Made by a program: the position numbers and the translations under genes. From assembly GCA_958295835.1 (NCBI GenBank), contig OY282378.1:2063001-2127000 (forward strand): 64,000 bases of DNA, in the 5' to 3' direction. The stretch's first letter is position 1, and every line of letters begins with the position of its first letter. The DNA comes from an uncultured Gammaproteobacteria bacterium. Its GTDB lineage: Bacteria; Pseudomonadota; Gammaproteobacteria; HK1. The notes under the pieces are model-generated. The model did not search any database, had not been told where the DNA came from, and was given only the letters and a program-made list of their open reading frames with translations. Of the stretch, positions 1 to 8,703 are shown in pieces.

Positions 1-1
1 C

Positions 2-706
2 CGGCCCTCGAAGTCCGACGCCAGCCGCACCGAGCTCTACATCCGTGTCGCCGGCGATCCAATGGCATGGCTCGTGGAGGGCTCGGTCCCGGGTGGGAAC
101 ACGATCATCGACTGGCTGGATCGCATGGTCGCGCGTATCGAGCGCGAGCGTCTGCGCGGCGTCGAGGTCGTGCACGCGGACGGCTCGGTCATCGTGGTGG
201 GCAAGTCGGCTCCCGCTGACGCCGACTTCGTGTTGCGAGACATTCCCGCGGACCGCGAGGCCGATTCCCAATACCGTATCAACGACATCGGGCGCTTCCT
301 CGAAGACCTGCGCTTCGAAGACGTCGCGCCATCGTCCTCTCTGAACTTTGCCGGCTCCGTGGACAAGCGTGTGAAGGTCACCACGTTCGACGGACTGCGC
401 ATCCACCTCGACACCGTCATGCGCGGAGACGACGCCTGGGCGCAGCTACGCGCCGAGGTTGACGAGACGCTGGCCGATGCAGTCGGAGCGGCCGAAGGCG
501 AAGCGGACGCGGAGCCGAAGGATACGACCGGCCCCCTGCATCCGCTCGATGACGTCCGGGCCGAGGCCGAGCGGCTGAACGCGCGGTGGAAGGGCTGGGC
601 CTACGAGCTGCCGTCGTTCAAGCGCGACTATATCGCCAAGCGCATGGACGAGCTCACACGCACGCTCGAAGAGACGGACGAGGAGAAGACCGGCAGCGGC
701 TCCTGA
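2..706 (+). CDS. DUF4340 domain-containing protein, 5' truncated by window edge
   Basis: The reading frame is open from base 2, and the residues before the first internal ATG at 62 (ending RTELYIRVAGDP) read as normal protein, so the true start lies outside the window. The C-terminus (KGWAYELPSFKRDYIAKRMD) is what I recognise as the typical end of gammaproteobacterial DUF4340 proteins. In that family this gene usually follows a gliding-type ABC transporter gene set (ATPase, permease, Gld/auxiliary subunit) and is thought to act at the membrane; that role is family knowledge, not visible here. About 234 residues remain. It ends four codons into a small antidote-gene relic on the same strand. 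Function beyond the domain name is unknown. Confidence 0.75.
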   Translation, partial: RPSKSDASRTELYIRVAGDPMAWLVEGSVPGGNTIIDWLDRMVARIERERLRGVEVVHADGSVIVVGKSAPADADFVLRDIPADREADSQYRINDIGRFLEDLRFEDVAPSSSLNFAGSVDKRVKVTTFDGLRIHLDTVMRGDDAWAQLRAEVDETLADAVGAAEGEADAEPKDTTGPLHPLDDVRAEAERLNARWKGWAYELPSFKRDYIAKRMDELTRTLEETDEEKTGSGS

Positions 707-817
707 ATGAGCCGCGAGGGGCTTCACAAGGCGTTGTCCGAGGACGGCAACCCCACCTTCGCCACGGTGATGCGGATCACGCGGGCGTTGGGAATGCAGT
801 TGCGGATTACGGTGTAG
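707..817 (+). pseudogene. C-terminal relic of an addiction-module antidote (HigA/Xre-like)
   Basis: This short frame of 36 codons starts with an ATG directly after the previous stop. It reads MSREGLHKALSEDGNPTF and continues through a helix ending in LGMQLRITV. That is the DNA-recognition half of the putative addiction module antidote family, whose full length is about 100 residues. The N-terminal half and the partner RelE/HigB toxin are missing, so it is most likely a dead remnant left by a deletion that joined it to the DUF4340 gene. The last 11 bases overlap the 3' end of the convergent ABC transporter gene. Confidence 0.6.
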
Positions 818-2378
818 CGGCGCCGGTCTCGTGCGCTCCGGCCATCAGCAGGCCGATGCGCTCGCGGTCGATCGTGTCCGCCGGGTATGCCTCGGACAGC
901 TCGCCGCGCGAAATCACCGCGATGCGATCCGCGATCTCGAAGATCTCGTCCAGATCCTGGCTCACCACCAGCACCGCGACGCCGGCCCGCGCCATGTCCA
1001 CGAGCGCCTGGCGGATGAGCGCGGCGGCGCCCGCGTCCACCCCCCAGGTCGGCTGGTCGATCACCACTAACCTCGGATCACGGTCGAGCTCGCGCCCGAC
1101 CACGAATTTCTGGAGATTGCCGCCGGAGAGCGCGCTCGCCTCCGGGTTCTCGTGGCTCGTGCGCACGTCGAAGCGGGTGTTGACGCGATTCGCGACCGTC
1201 CGGGTCTCGGGCCGGATGACGAACCCCGCGCGCACCATCCCGCGCCCGCAGGCGTGCTGGGTGAGGAGCACGTTCTCCGAGAGCACGAAGCCGGGAACTG
1301 CGCTGTGCCCGAGCCGCTCCTCCGGCACGAAGGCGGCGCCGAGCCGGCGGCGCGCGGTGACCCCCCGCGTCCCACAGAGGACGCCGGCCACGGCGATGGT
1401 CTCCGGCGACGGCGCGAGCCGTTCGCCCGACAACGCCTCGAAGAGCTCGGACTGTCCGTTGCCCGCCACCCCCGCGATCGCGACCACCTCTCCGGCCCGG
1501 ACCTCGATCGAGACGCTACGCAACGGCACGCCGAACGGACCGCCGGCGGGGAGGGTCAGGCCGGAGACGGCGAGCATCACCGGCCCGTCGCCCGCGCGCG
1601 CCTCCATGCTCACCGTATGCACGTGCGCGCCGACCATCAGCCGGGCGAGCGAGCCGGCCGTCTCGGCTTGCGGATCGACGTTCGCCACCACCTTGCCGTG
1701 ACGCAGGATCGTCGCGTCGTGGCAGAGCCGCTGCACTTCCGCCAGCCGATGCGAGATGTACAGCACCGAGCAGCCGTCGTCCGCGAGCCGGCGCAGCGTG
1801 ACGAAGAGCTGCTCGGCTTCCTGGGGGGTGAGCACCGCGGTCGGCTCGTCCATGATCAACAGGCGCGGTTCCTGGAGGAGGCAGCGCACGATCTCGATGC
1901 GCTGGCGCTCACCGACGGACAGATCCGCGACCAGGGCGGTCGGCTCCAGCGGCAGGCCGTACTCCGCCGAGACCTGCGCGATACGCGCGCCCAGCGCCCG
2001 CAGGTCGAACGGGCCGGGGGGCAGCGCGAGCGCGATGTTCTCCGCCACGGAGAGCGCCTCGAACAGCGAGAAGTGCTGGAAGACCATGCCGATCCCCAGC
2101 CGCCGGGCGGCGGCGGGATTCGCGACCGTCACCGGCTCGCCGCGCCAGTGCAGGCGCCCTTCCGTGGGCTGGAGCGCGCCGTAGACGATCTTGACGAGCG
2201 TGGACTTGCCGGCGCCGTTCTCGCCAAGCAGCGCGTGGATCTCCCCCGGGCGCAGGCGCAGGGTCACCCGATCATTCGCGGTGAAGTCACCGAAGCGCTT
2301 CACGACGTCCAGCGCTTCGAGCAGGTACTCCCCGTTTCCGGGCAGCGGCCCATTCATCCCGGACGACGGTTCGCTCAT
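807..2378 (-). CDS. ABC transporter ATP-binding protein, nucleoside/simple-sugar type (two ATPase domains)
   Basis: About 523 residues with two ABC ATPase domains in tandem, as in the RbsA/MglA/NupO type. The first domain has Walker A GENGAGKS and a signature LSVGERQRIEI followed by LLIMDEPTAVL. The second has the degenerate Walker A GVAGNGQSE and LSGGNLQKFVVGREL, which is characteristic of the family. Transporters of this class use one such ATPase with two permeases and a BMP- or sugar-type binding protein to import nucleosides or sugars. None of those partners is visible here. I chose the ATG at 2378 (MSEPSSGMNG) over the 2417 start because the extra residues are unlike the family. Xanthine dehydrogenase accessory gene xdhC lies next upstream on the same strand, so purine nucleoside import is a reasonable inference. 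Confidence 0.85.
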   Translation of the reverse strand: MSEPSSGMNGPLPGNGEYLLEALDVVKRFGDFTANDRVTLRLRPGEIHALLGENGAGKSTLVKIVYGALQPTEGRLHWRGEPVTVANPAAARRLGIGMVFQHFSLFEALSVAENIALALPPGPFDLRALGARIAQVSAEYGLPLEPTALVADLSVGERQRIEIVRCLLQEPRLLIMDEPTAVLTPQEAEQLFVTLRRLADDGCSVLYISHRLAEVQRLCHDATILRHGKVVANVDPQAETAGSLARLMVGAHVHTVSMEARAGDGPVMLAVSGLTLPAGGPFGVPLRSVSIEVRAGEVVAIAGVAGNGQSELFEALSGERLAPSPETIAVAGVLCGTRGVTARRRLGAAFVPEERLGHSAVPGFVLSENVLLTQHACGRGMVRAGFVIRPETRTVANRVNTRFDVRTSHENPEASALSGGNLQKFVVGRELDRDPRLVVIDQPTWGVDAGAAALIRQALVDMARAGVAVLVVSQDLDEIFEIADRIAVISRGELSEAYPADTIDRERIGLLMAGAHETGAATP

Positions 2379-2595
2379 GGCACCCTCCCCTCCCTCGCGC
2401 CGAGCCCGATCTCCCACTCCGGACGCATATCGAAGCAGCCGCGCTCAGGCCGCCCAAGTGCTCCGGGCCGACCTCGCCCTTGCCGTTGACGGCGCCGAAC
2501 ACACGAAACCCTCGGCTCCGGGGCGGGCCGGCGGTTCGGGCGCATCGGAGGGATCCGACGCACGGTCGAATCCATGCCTGCACGGGCGCAGGCGC

Positions 2596-3702
2596 TCACG
2601 CACCCGCCCGTTCGAGGAGCTGCGCGACGATGCCGGCCGCGATGGCCGCCGGGTGCTTCGAGCGGATCGAGGTCATGCCGATGGGACAGACGAGCCCCGC
2701 GATCCGATCCTCCGCGATACCGGCCTCGCGCAGCCTGCGCGCGAACCGGGCCCGCTTGCTGGCCGATCCGATGAGCCCCACGTAGCCGAAGCGCCCCGCC
2801 GCCCCCGGCGGCGCGGCCGCGAGCGCCGCGTGGACGATGGCCAGATCGAGCGGGTGGTTGTGGGTCATCACCACCACGAAGGCGCCGTCGGGGGCCCGGG
2901 CGAGTTCACCCGCGGGATCGGCGCTTCGCAACGGGCGCACGCTGGCGGGCACCGCCGAGGGAAAAACGTCCTCGCGCTCGTCGATCCAGGTGACGTCGAA
3001 GGGCAACGGGGCGAGGGCGAGCATCAGGGCGCGGCCGACATGGCCGGCGCCGAACAGCCAGAGCGGGCGCCGGGGGTCGCGGAACCGCTCGACGATGGCG
3101 CCGTCGTCTTCGATCACGACGGGAGGAGCTTCGTGCGGAGCGACTCCGCCGAGGACGCGCTCGGCAGGGGCAGGAGTGGCGTTGGTCGAGGCACCCGCGA
3201 TTCCGCTGCGCGGAATCGCCAAGCGACCGCGCCAGCGGTCGTCGCTTGCAGGGCTGGACGCCTCATGCGTCTCACCCCCCTCGTGCCCGGCGTCGTCGAT
3301 GACGATGCGTTCGACCGCCCGCGGACCGATCCGCCCGCGGGTCACGAAGGGTCCGGCGGCTTCACGCGCGGCGAGGGCCCGGATCTCATCGAGCCGATCA
3401 CGATCGAAGACCTCGGTGAGCAGCCGCACGCTTCCGCCGCAGCACTGGCCGAGATCGGGACCCAGGGTGAACCGGTCGAGGGTCGCCGCCGGTGCATTTC
3501 GTGAAAGCGCGTCGCGCGCCGCACCGATGGCCCGCCATTCGAGCTCGCCGCCCCCGATCGTTCCATGGAAGCCGCCGTCCGGCGCGATCACCATGCGCGC
3601 TCCGGGCTCGCGTGGCGCGGAGCCACGGACCGCCGCGACCGTCACCAGCGCGCAACGCCCGTGCGAGCCGACCATCTCCGCGACCCTCGGCCAGATCCGC
3701 AT
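2596..3702 (-). CDS. xdhC: XdhC family protein, molybdenum cofactor maturation factor of xanthine dehydrogenase
   Basis: 368 residues. The N-terminal XdhC/CoxI domain has VAAVRGSAPREPGARM, the motif GGGELEWRA and GPDLGQCCGGSV. The C-terminal Rossmann domain has LFGAGHVGRAL, then VMTHNHPLD and GLIGSASKRARF. XdhC binds sulfurated molybdenum cofactor and inserts it into XdhB. Between the two domains is an insertion of roughly 50 residues containing RLAIPRSGIAG, encoded by a palindrome also found in the uvrA gene and its 36-kb copy. The start at 3702 (MRIWPRV) follows family length; the frame is open further upstream. Its partner xdhB-like gene is 11 kb away and no xdhA is in the window, so the purine genes are scattered. 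Confidence 0.85.
   Translation of the reverse strand: MRIWPRVAEMVGSHGRCALVTVAAVRGSAPREPGARMVIAPDGGFHGTIGGGELEWRAIGAARDALSRNAPAATLDRFTLGPDLGQCCGGSVRLLTEVFDRDRLDEIRALAAREAAGPFVTRGRIGPRAVERIVIDDAGHEGGETHEASSPASDDRWRGRLAIPRSGIAGASTNATPAPAERVLGGVAPHEAPPVVIEDDGAIVERFRDPRRPLWLFGAGHVGRALMLALAPLPFDVTWIDEREDVFPSAVPASVRPLRSADPAGELARAPDGAFVVVMTHNHPLDLAIVHAALAAAPPGAAGRFGYVGLIGSASKRARFARRLREAGIAEDRIAGLVCPIGMTSIRSKHPAAIAAGIVAQLLERAGA
3190..3246. repeat. Palindromic dispersed element, copy in xdhC
   Basis: A palindrome with arms GATTCCGC and GCGGAATC separated by three bases is followed by GCCAAGCGACCGCGCC and a GCGGTCG arm. The same core recurs at about 36,620, 42,137 and, degenerate, at 41,975, 42,056, 42,215 and 42,270. 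Here it lies in frame inside xdhC and adds residues between two domains. Confidence 0.6.
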
Positions 3703-3934
3703 CGGCTCGATCTCCACCACGACGCAGCAGGCGTCGGATTCTACAGAAGTTGCAGGAAGCGGACCGACCGCGAACCATGGGAGGGCAAAACGGGAGGACA
3801 AAACCGGGCCGTTGTCGCCGTGGCGGTCGCCGGGTCTTCGTATGGGCGGTTCGGTCCGGACAGCTCGACGACCTCGACACCCCGGCGGTGCGGATCCTCT
3901 CCAACGACGACGAAGACGAGAGATCCCCGGCGGA

Positions 3935-3976
3935 TTGATCAGGATCAAACGGGGCGCCGCGCTCTCATGGTCTAAT
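3935..3976 (+). promoter_or_regulatory. FNR/ANR box and promoter of the hemerythrin gene
   Basis: TTGATCAGGATCAA at 3935-3948 is a perfect match to the FNR consensus TTGAT-N4-ATCAA. A -10-like TCTAAT lies at 3971-3976. If transcription starts about seven bases later, the box is centred near -41.5, the standard position for FNR-activated class II promoters. The hemerythrin ATG is 45 bases past the -10. The rest of the gap between xdhC and this site (3703-3934) shows no gene. Confidence 0.7.
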
Positions 3977-4020
3977 GGATGCGGATGCGACGCGGGATCA
4001 TCCGCACCGGAGGCTACGAC

Positions 4021-4596
4021 ATGTCCACGGTACTGGACGCTCTTCACGAGGATCACCGCAACATGAACCAACTGCTCGATCTGCTCGCGCGCGAACTCGA
4101 CGCGGTCGAGGACGAGAGCAACGGCAACTTCGAGCTGATGCGGGACATCATGACCTATATGACCCGCTACCCCGACCATACACACCATCCGAAGGAAGAC
4201 CTGATGTTCCAACGGATGCGCGCCCGCGGGGTCGTATCGGCAACCGAGGACACCATCGCGGCGCTGCTCCGGGAGCACGGCGCGCTCGCGAAGAAGGGTG
4301 AGGCATTCCACGATGTACTGCGCCGAGTGGTCGACGGAGCGATGGTCGAGCGACAGGAGCTGCTCGCGGCTGGCCGCGACTACGTGGAATTCCTGCGATA
4401 CCACGCCCGCCTGGAAGAAGAGACGGTCTTCGCCGAAGCCGAGATGCTGCTTGGCGACGCGGACTGGCCGGTGATCATGCAGGCATTCGAGGCACAGGCC
4501 GATCCCGTCTTCGGGCCGACCGTCGATCGCGAATTCCGAGCCCTCTACCAGCACATCAAGAACAGCGTGTATCTGGCGGCGCGTCAGGAAGGCTGA
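4021..4596 (+). CDS. Hemerythrin domain-containing protein
   Basis: 191 residues, mostly helical. Hemerythrin-type metal ligands are visible: HEDHRNMNQL near the N-terminus, the cluster PDHTHHPKEDLMF around residue 55, LLREHGAL near 85, and RYHARLEEETVF near 130. Such proteins bind a non-haem di-iron centre and serve in oxygen or nitric oxide sensing, storage or repair of iron centres. The ATG at 4021 is chosen because GGAGG sits eight bases upstream. The perfect FNR box 73 bases before the ATG implies induction when oxygen is low. It is a single-gene unit; xdhC diverges from it. Confidence 0.88.
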   Translation: MSTVLDALHEDHRNMNQLLDLLARELDAVEDESNGNFELMRDIMTYMTRYPDHTHHPKEDLMFQRMRARGVVSATEDTIAALLREHGALAKKGEAFHDVLRRVVDGAMVERQELLAAGRDYVEFLRYHARLEEETVFAEAEMLLGDADWPVIMQAFEAQADPVFGPTVDREFRALYQHIKNSVYLAARQEG

Positions 4597-4798
4597 GGAG
4601 GTTCAAGGGCTCGAACGCACCCCCGACCGACGCGCGAAGCACCAGCCCGCCCGCCGCCGGGGCAGCCACACCGGCACAGCCATCCACCAGCGCTCGTTGC
4701 CGAGCTCCGCGTACCAATTGTGTATGATCGCGTGAACGGTTCGTTGCTGCGATAGAGTCTGCGGCGGCCATTTCTTCCAGAGCCTCCGACGCAAAGCC

Positions 4799-6271
4799 AT
4801 GCAGCGTGAGCGAGCTTGCCGGACGGCCGACGAGCCACCGTTGGTCGTCGACGTCGACGGCTCGCTGATCGGCGGGGATCTGCTGATCGAGGGGATCGCC
4901 CGGCTGCTCTCGGTCTCGCCGCTCAGCCTGTTCGCCCTGCCGTTCTGGCTGGCCGCCACCATGGTAAGGGGACGTGCCGGGCTGAAGCGCAGGATCGCGG
5001 AGGCGGTTCGGTTGCCACCCGACACGCTGGCGTGGAACCCGGCCGTGCTGGAGGAGGTCGCCGCCGCGCAGGCCGCGGGACGCTCGGTGTGGCTGGCCTC
5101 CGCCTCCGATGCGCGCGCGGTCTCGCCGCTCGCCGAGACGGTGGGGGCGGCGGGCTGCCTCGCCTCGGACGGGCGCACCAACCTGGCGGGCGAGGCCAAG
5201 GCGGCCGCTCTGGCCGCGCGCTTCGGCGAGCGCGGGTTCGATTACATCGGCAACGAGCGGCGCGATCTGGCGGTCTGGAAACGGGCGCGGCGCGCCATCG
5301 GGGTCGGTCTTGGGGCGGGCCTCGCGCGCAAGGTGCGGGCGCTGGACGGCGAGGCCCGGTTCCTGCCTGGGCTCGGCGGCGGTCCGCGCGAGTGGTTGCG
5401 GGCGCTACGGCCGCACCAGTGGGTGAAGAACGTGCTCGTGTTCGTTCCCCTCGCCGCGGCGCACGAGACCGGCGCGGGGCCGTATCTGGTGGCCGCCGGG
5501 GTGTTCGTGGCGCTGTCGGCGGTGGCCTCGGGCACCTACCTGCTGAACGATCTGCTCGATCTCCCGCACGACCGCGGGCACCCCTCCAAGCGCCACCGCC
5601 CGATGGCGGCGGGGAAGGTGCCGCTGCTGCCGATGATCGGCATCGGCGCCGCGCTGGCGGCCGGCGGGCTCGCCCTGGCGTTCTGGCTGTCCGCCGGGGC
5701 GGGGCTTTGGGTCCTCGCGTATCTGGCCGTGACCTGCGCCTACTCGCTGTCGCTGAAGCGCAAGATCTTCATCGACGTGACCGCCCTCGCCATGCTCTAT
5801 GCGGTCCGGGTGCTGGCCGGCGCGGCGTCGGCGTCGGTTCCGCTGTCGCCCTGGCTGCTCGCCTTCTTCCTGTTCCTGTTCCTCGCTTTGGCCATCGTCA
5901 AGCGCCAGGGCGAGCTGCGCGCGCTACGCGGGTCCGGCCGGTCCGCCCCCGGCGGTCGGGCCTATCTTGCCGAGGACTTCCCGGTAATGGCGGCGCTGGG
6001 CGCGGCGAGCGGCTTCGCTTCGGTGGTGATTCTGACCCTCTACATCCAGAGCCCGGAGACGGGGGAGCGCTATGGCCGCCCGGAGTTCCTGTGGCTGATC
6101 TGTCCGCTGCTGCTCTACTGGCTGGGGCGCATGGCGCTCCTCGCCGGTCGCGGGGGAGAGGACTCCAAACGGCTACCGGATAACGACGACCCGCTGCTCT
6201 TCTCGCTGCGGGACCGGACGAGCTGGCTGACCGGCCTCGCGGTCCTGGCCGCGTTCGCGGCCGCGCTGTGA
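4799..6271 (+). CDS. UbiA-family prenyltransferase with N-terminal HAD phosphatase domain (DPPR synthase-like)
   Basis: 490 residues. The N-terminal part carries a HAD motif DVDGSL at about residues 17-22 and NERRDLAVWKRA further on. The C-terminal half is a polytopic UbiA domain with NDLLDLPHDRGHPSKRHRP near residue 249, matching the NDxxDxxxD polyprenyl-diphosphate site, and the second motif YSLSLKRK. In Actinobacteria the stand-alone UbiA enzyme makes decaprenylphosphoryl-5-phosphoribose, and a phosphatase then removes the phosphate. A fusion of both activities in one chain is a plausible reading. It heads an operon with gtrA, a dprE1-like oxidase, a glycosyltransferase and a dprE2-like SDR, and overlaps gtrA by four bases. 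The 200 bases upstream hold no convincing gene. Confidence 0.85.
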   Translation: MQRERACRTADEPPLVVDVDGSLIGGDLLIEGIARLLSVSPLSLFALPFWLAATMVRGRAGLKRRIAEAVRLPPDTLAWNPAVLEEVAAAQAAGRSVWLASASDARAVSPLAETVGAAGCLASDGRTNLAGEAKAAALAARFGERGFDYIGNERRDLAVWKRARRAIGVGLGAGLARKVRALDGEARFLPGLGGGPREWLRALRPHQWVKNVLVFVPLAAAHETGAGPYLVAAGVFVALSAVASGTYLLNDLLDLPHDRGHPSKRHRPMAAGKVPLLPMIGIGAALAAGGLALAFWLSAGAGLWVLAYLAVTCAYSLSLKRKIFIDVTALAMLYAVRVLAGAASASVPLSPWLLAFFLFLFLALAIVKRQGELRALRGSGRSAPGGRAYLAEDFPVMAALGAASGFASVVILTLYIQSPETGERYGRPEFLWLICPLLLYWLGRMALLAGRGGEDSKRLPDNDDPLLFSLRDRTSWLTGLAVLAAFAAAL

Positions 6272-6690
6272 CGCGCTTGGCGTCGCCCACGTTCTTCGCC
6301 CTGCGCCATGCCGCCTTTGCCGCGGCCGCGACGGCGGCCAACGTCGCAACCCAGTACGTCAGCAGCACCCTGTACACCGGCCGTTACGAGCTGTACGCGG
6401 CCATGGCGGCGGGAACCCTCGCCGGGCGGATCGCCAAGTACGTCCTCGACCGGCGCTGGATCTTCCATGACCGGCCGACCTCGCGGCGCGGCCACGCGGT
6501 CGAGCTCCCCCTCTACACGCTGACGGGCGTGCTGACGACGGTCATCTTCCGGGGCACCGAGCTGGCGTTCGCGGCGCTGGGCGATGCGCCGTGGCTGCGC
6601 TACGTCGGCGCCGTCCTCGGGCTCGCCGCCGGCTACACCGCGAAGTACCGCCTCGACAGGGGCTTCGTGTTCCGGGAGCGGGCCGCATGA
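6268..6690 (+). CDS. GtrA family membrane protein
   Basis: 140 residues with four predicted membrane segments and the GtrA hallmarks NVATQYVSSTLYTG, RIAKYVLDRRWIF and the second half GYTAKYRLDRGFVF. GtrA-type proteins are proposed flippases or helpers for polyprenyl-linked sugars. It starts with GTG overlapping the UbiA stop by four bases, and its TGA overlaps the next ATG, so translation is probably coupled. Its place between a prenyl-phosphate ribosyltransferase and an epimerase-type oxidase supports a role in moving a lipid-linked pentose across the membrane. Confidence 0.85.
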   Translation: MTRLASPTFFALRHAAFAAAATAANVATQYVSSTLYTGRYELYAAMAAGTLAGRIAKYVLDRRWIFHDRPTSRRGHAVELPLYTLTGVLTTVIFRGTELAFAALGDAPWLRYVGAVLGLAAGYTAKYRLDRGFVFRERAA

Positions 6691-8024
6691 TGCTCTCGGG
6701 CTGGGGCCGGTATCCGGCCCTCGATTGCCGGCTGGAGCGCCTGCGCCGGCGCGAGGACCTCCCCGGTCTGCTGCATCGCGGCACGACGCTGATCGCCCGC
6801 GGCAACGGGCGGTCCTACGGCGACGCCGCGCTCAACCCGGAGCTCACGCTGTCGATGCGGACGATGGACCGGATGCGGGCGTTCGACGCCGGGACCGGCC
6901 GGCTCGACTGTGAGGCCGGCGTGCTGCTCGCGGACCTCCTGGAGACCTTCGTGCCGCGCGGCTGGTTCCCGCCGGTGGTGCCGGGGACCCGGCTCGTCAC
7001 CGTCGGCGGCATGATCGCGGCGGACGTGCACGGCAAGAACCATCACCGCGACGGGACCTTCGGCGCGCACGTGGAATCGCTGACGCTGGCGGGCGCGGAC
7101 GGCGCGATACGGGAATGCAGCCGCGCGGAGAACGCCGACCTCTTCCGCGCCACCCTCGGCGGCATGGGGCTCACCGGCGTGATCCTCTCCGCGCGCTTCC
7201 GCCTGCGGCCGATCGAGACCGCCTTCGTGATGGCGGAGACCCTGGCCGCGCGCGACCTCGACGAGACGATGGCCCTGTTCGAGGCGTCCCGCGACTGGCC
7301 CCACAGCGTGGCCTGGATCGACTGCCTGGCGCGGGGCGCGGGGCTGGGCCGTGCGGTGATGACGCGCGGCGCGTTCATGGAACGCGGCGCGCTGCCGCCG
7401 CGCCTGGCCTCCGACCCCTTGCGCCCGGCCCCCGCGGGCAAGCTCCGGGTGCCCGCCGATGCGCCGTCCGCCCTGCTCAACCGGGTCTCGATCGGCCTCT
7501 TCAACGCGCTCTGCTACCGGCGCGGGCGGGGACGGGCGCGCTCCGGGGCGCGGCCGGTCCATTTCGACCGCTTCTTCTTTCCCCTCGACCGGATCGAGGC
7601 GTGGAACCGTCTCTACGGGCGGCGGGGGTTCGTCCAGTACCAGTGCGTGCTGCCCAGGGGCGAGAGCGCGGCCGGGGTCGCCGCCCTGCTGGAGCGCGTC
7701 GCCGCGTCGGGACAAGGCTCGTTCCTGGCGGTGCTCAAGCTGTTCGGCCCTGCCGGGGAGGGGCTGATGTCGTTCCCCATGGAGGGCTACACGCTGGCGC
7801 TCGACTTTCCGGTGCGCAGCGGCACCGCGGCGCTGCTCGACGGGCTCGACGAGATCACCCACCGGCACGGCGGTCGCGTCTATCTCGCCAAGGACGCCCG
7901 CTGCGCGCCGGCACGGATGCGCGAAGGCTATCCTCGCCTCGGCGTCTTCGAGGCGGTCCGCGCCGAGGCGGCGGGGGCGCCGCCCAGGTTCGCCTCCGCG
8001 CTCTCGCGGAGGCTCGCGTTGTGA
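6687..8024 (+). CDS. FAD-binding oxidase, decaprenylphosphoryl-beta-D-ribose oxidase (DprE1)-like
   Basis: 445 residues. The FAD-binding_4 fold is marked by ARGNGRSYGDAALN near residue 35, VPGTRLVTVGGMIAADVHG near residue 95 and GTFGAHVESLTL. The C-terminal substrate domain includes FDRFFFPLDRIEAWN and VYLAKDAR. DprE1 oxidises the 2'-hydroxyl of decaprenylphosphoryl ribose, and DprE2, a short-chain dehydrogenase, reduces it to the arabinose epimer. I chose the ATG at 6687, which overlaps the gtrA stop. The matching SDR at the end of this operon is internally deleted, so the epimerisation may no longer be completed from this locus. Confidence 0.85.
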   Translation: MMLSGWGRYPALDCRLERLRRREDLPGLLHRGTTLIARGNGRSYGDAALNPELTLSMRTMDRMRAFDAGTGRLDCEAGVLLADLLETFVPRGWFPPVVPGTRLVTVGGMIAADVHGKNHHRDGTFGAHVESLTLAGADGAIRECSRAENADLFRATLGGMGLTGVILSARFRLRPIETAFVMAETLAARDLDETMALFEASRDWPHSVAWIDCLARGAGLGRAVMTRGAFMERGALPPRLASDPLRPAPAGKLRVPADAPSALLNRVSIGLFNALCYRRGRGRARSGARPVHFDRFFFPLDRIEAWNRLYGRRGFVQYQCVLPRGESAAGVAALLERVAASGQGSFLAVLKLFGPAGEGLMSFPMEGYTLALDFPVRSGTAALLDGLDEITHRHGGRVYLAKDARCAPARMREGYPRLGVFEAVRAEAAGAPPRFASALSRRLAL

Positions 8025-8035
8025 GGGAGAGGGAC

Positions 8036-8703
8036 ATGAACAAGAAGACCCCGCCGGCCGTCGCCGCGCCGATGGGTCGCTGGCGCGTCCTGGCCGCCCG
8101 CTGCCTGAATCCGCCGGGGGTAACTCTGTCCTCCCGGCTGCGCAGCGCGCTGTTCGTCCTGTCCATCGGGGGCACCCTGGCCTACGGGGCCGGGTTCGCC
8201 TGGACCATGCTCGACCGTTTCGACCTCATCAACCTTATCTCCAACACGCACGATGACGCCTTCTACTACTTCCAGATCGCCAGCAACCTGGCCGAGGGGA
8301 AGTTCTCCACTTTCGACGGCGGCATCACCCGAACCAACGGCTACCACCCGATCTGGCTGCTTCTGACCACGCCGTTCTACTGGGTATTCGACAAGGAAGC
8401 GGCGCTGTTCGCCATCAAGGCGTTCGAGATCATGCTGGTTGCCGGCGGCGTGGCCCTCGCCGCCGCGGCCGCCCGGCTAGCGCGCATGCCGTGGGTTCTG
8501 ATGTTCGCCGCGCTGCCGATGCTCTACCACATCCCCTTCATGATTGCAGGAATGGAAGCGGCGGCGGCGCTGTTCATGCTGGGCCTGTTCATTCTGGCCG
8601 CCAGTCTCTTTGCGCGAAGCCCGGCGCGGTGGAAGTGGCCGCTGGCCGCGGTCGCCTTTGCCCTGCCCTGGGTGCGCCTGGAGTACATCGCCATATCGCT
8701 AGC
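8036..8703 (+). pseudogene. GT-C type membrane glycosyltransferase, 5' part (split by IS)
   Basis: This is the N-terminal 222 codons of a polytopic protein starting MNKKTPPAVAAP behind the strong site GAGGGAGAGGG. It includes a periplasmic motif NTHDDAFYYFQIASNLAEG and RTNGYHPIW, typical of GT-C glycosyltransferases that use polyprenyl-phosphate sugars. The frame enters the IS1634-family element at 8704 and ends at 8779 in IS sequence. Removing the element and one copy of the six-base target repeat joins this part in frame to 10773-12471, giving 788 residues. The split is therefore a simple insertion and the gene was intact before it. Confidence 0.85.
8698..8703. repeat. Target-site duplication, left copy (GCTAGC)
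   Basis: GCTAGC borders the left inverted repeat of the IS1634-family element. An identical copy sits at 10767-10772. The word is itself a palindrome. Confidence 0.8.

Noticed and set aside
2379..2595. Minus-strand frame with FRVFGAVNGKGEVGPEHLGG between xdhC and the ABC ATPase
   Set aside because: It reads somewhat like protein, but I could not assign it to a binding protein or any other family.
4597..4798. A short minus-strand frame ending AELGNERWWMAVPVWLPRR
   Set aside because: It is too short and without a recognisable family. The interval is better left as the upstream region of the UbiA operon.
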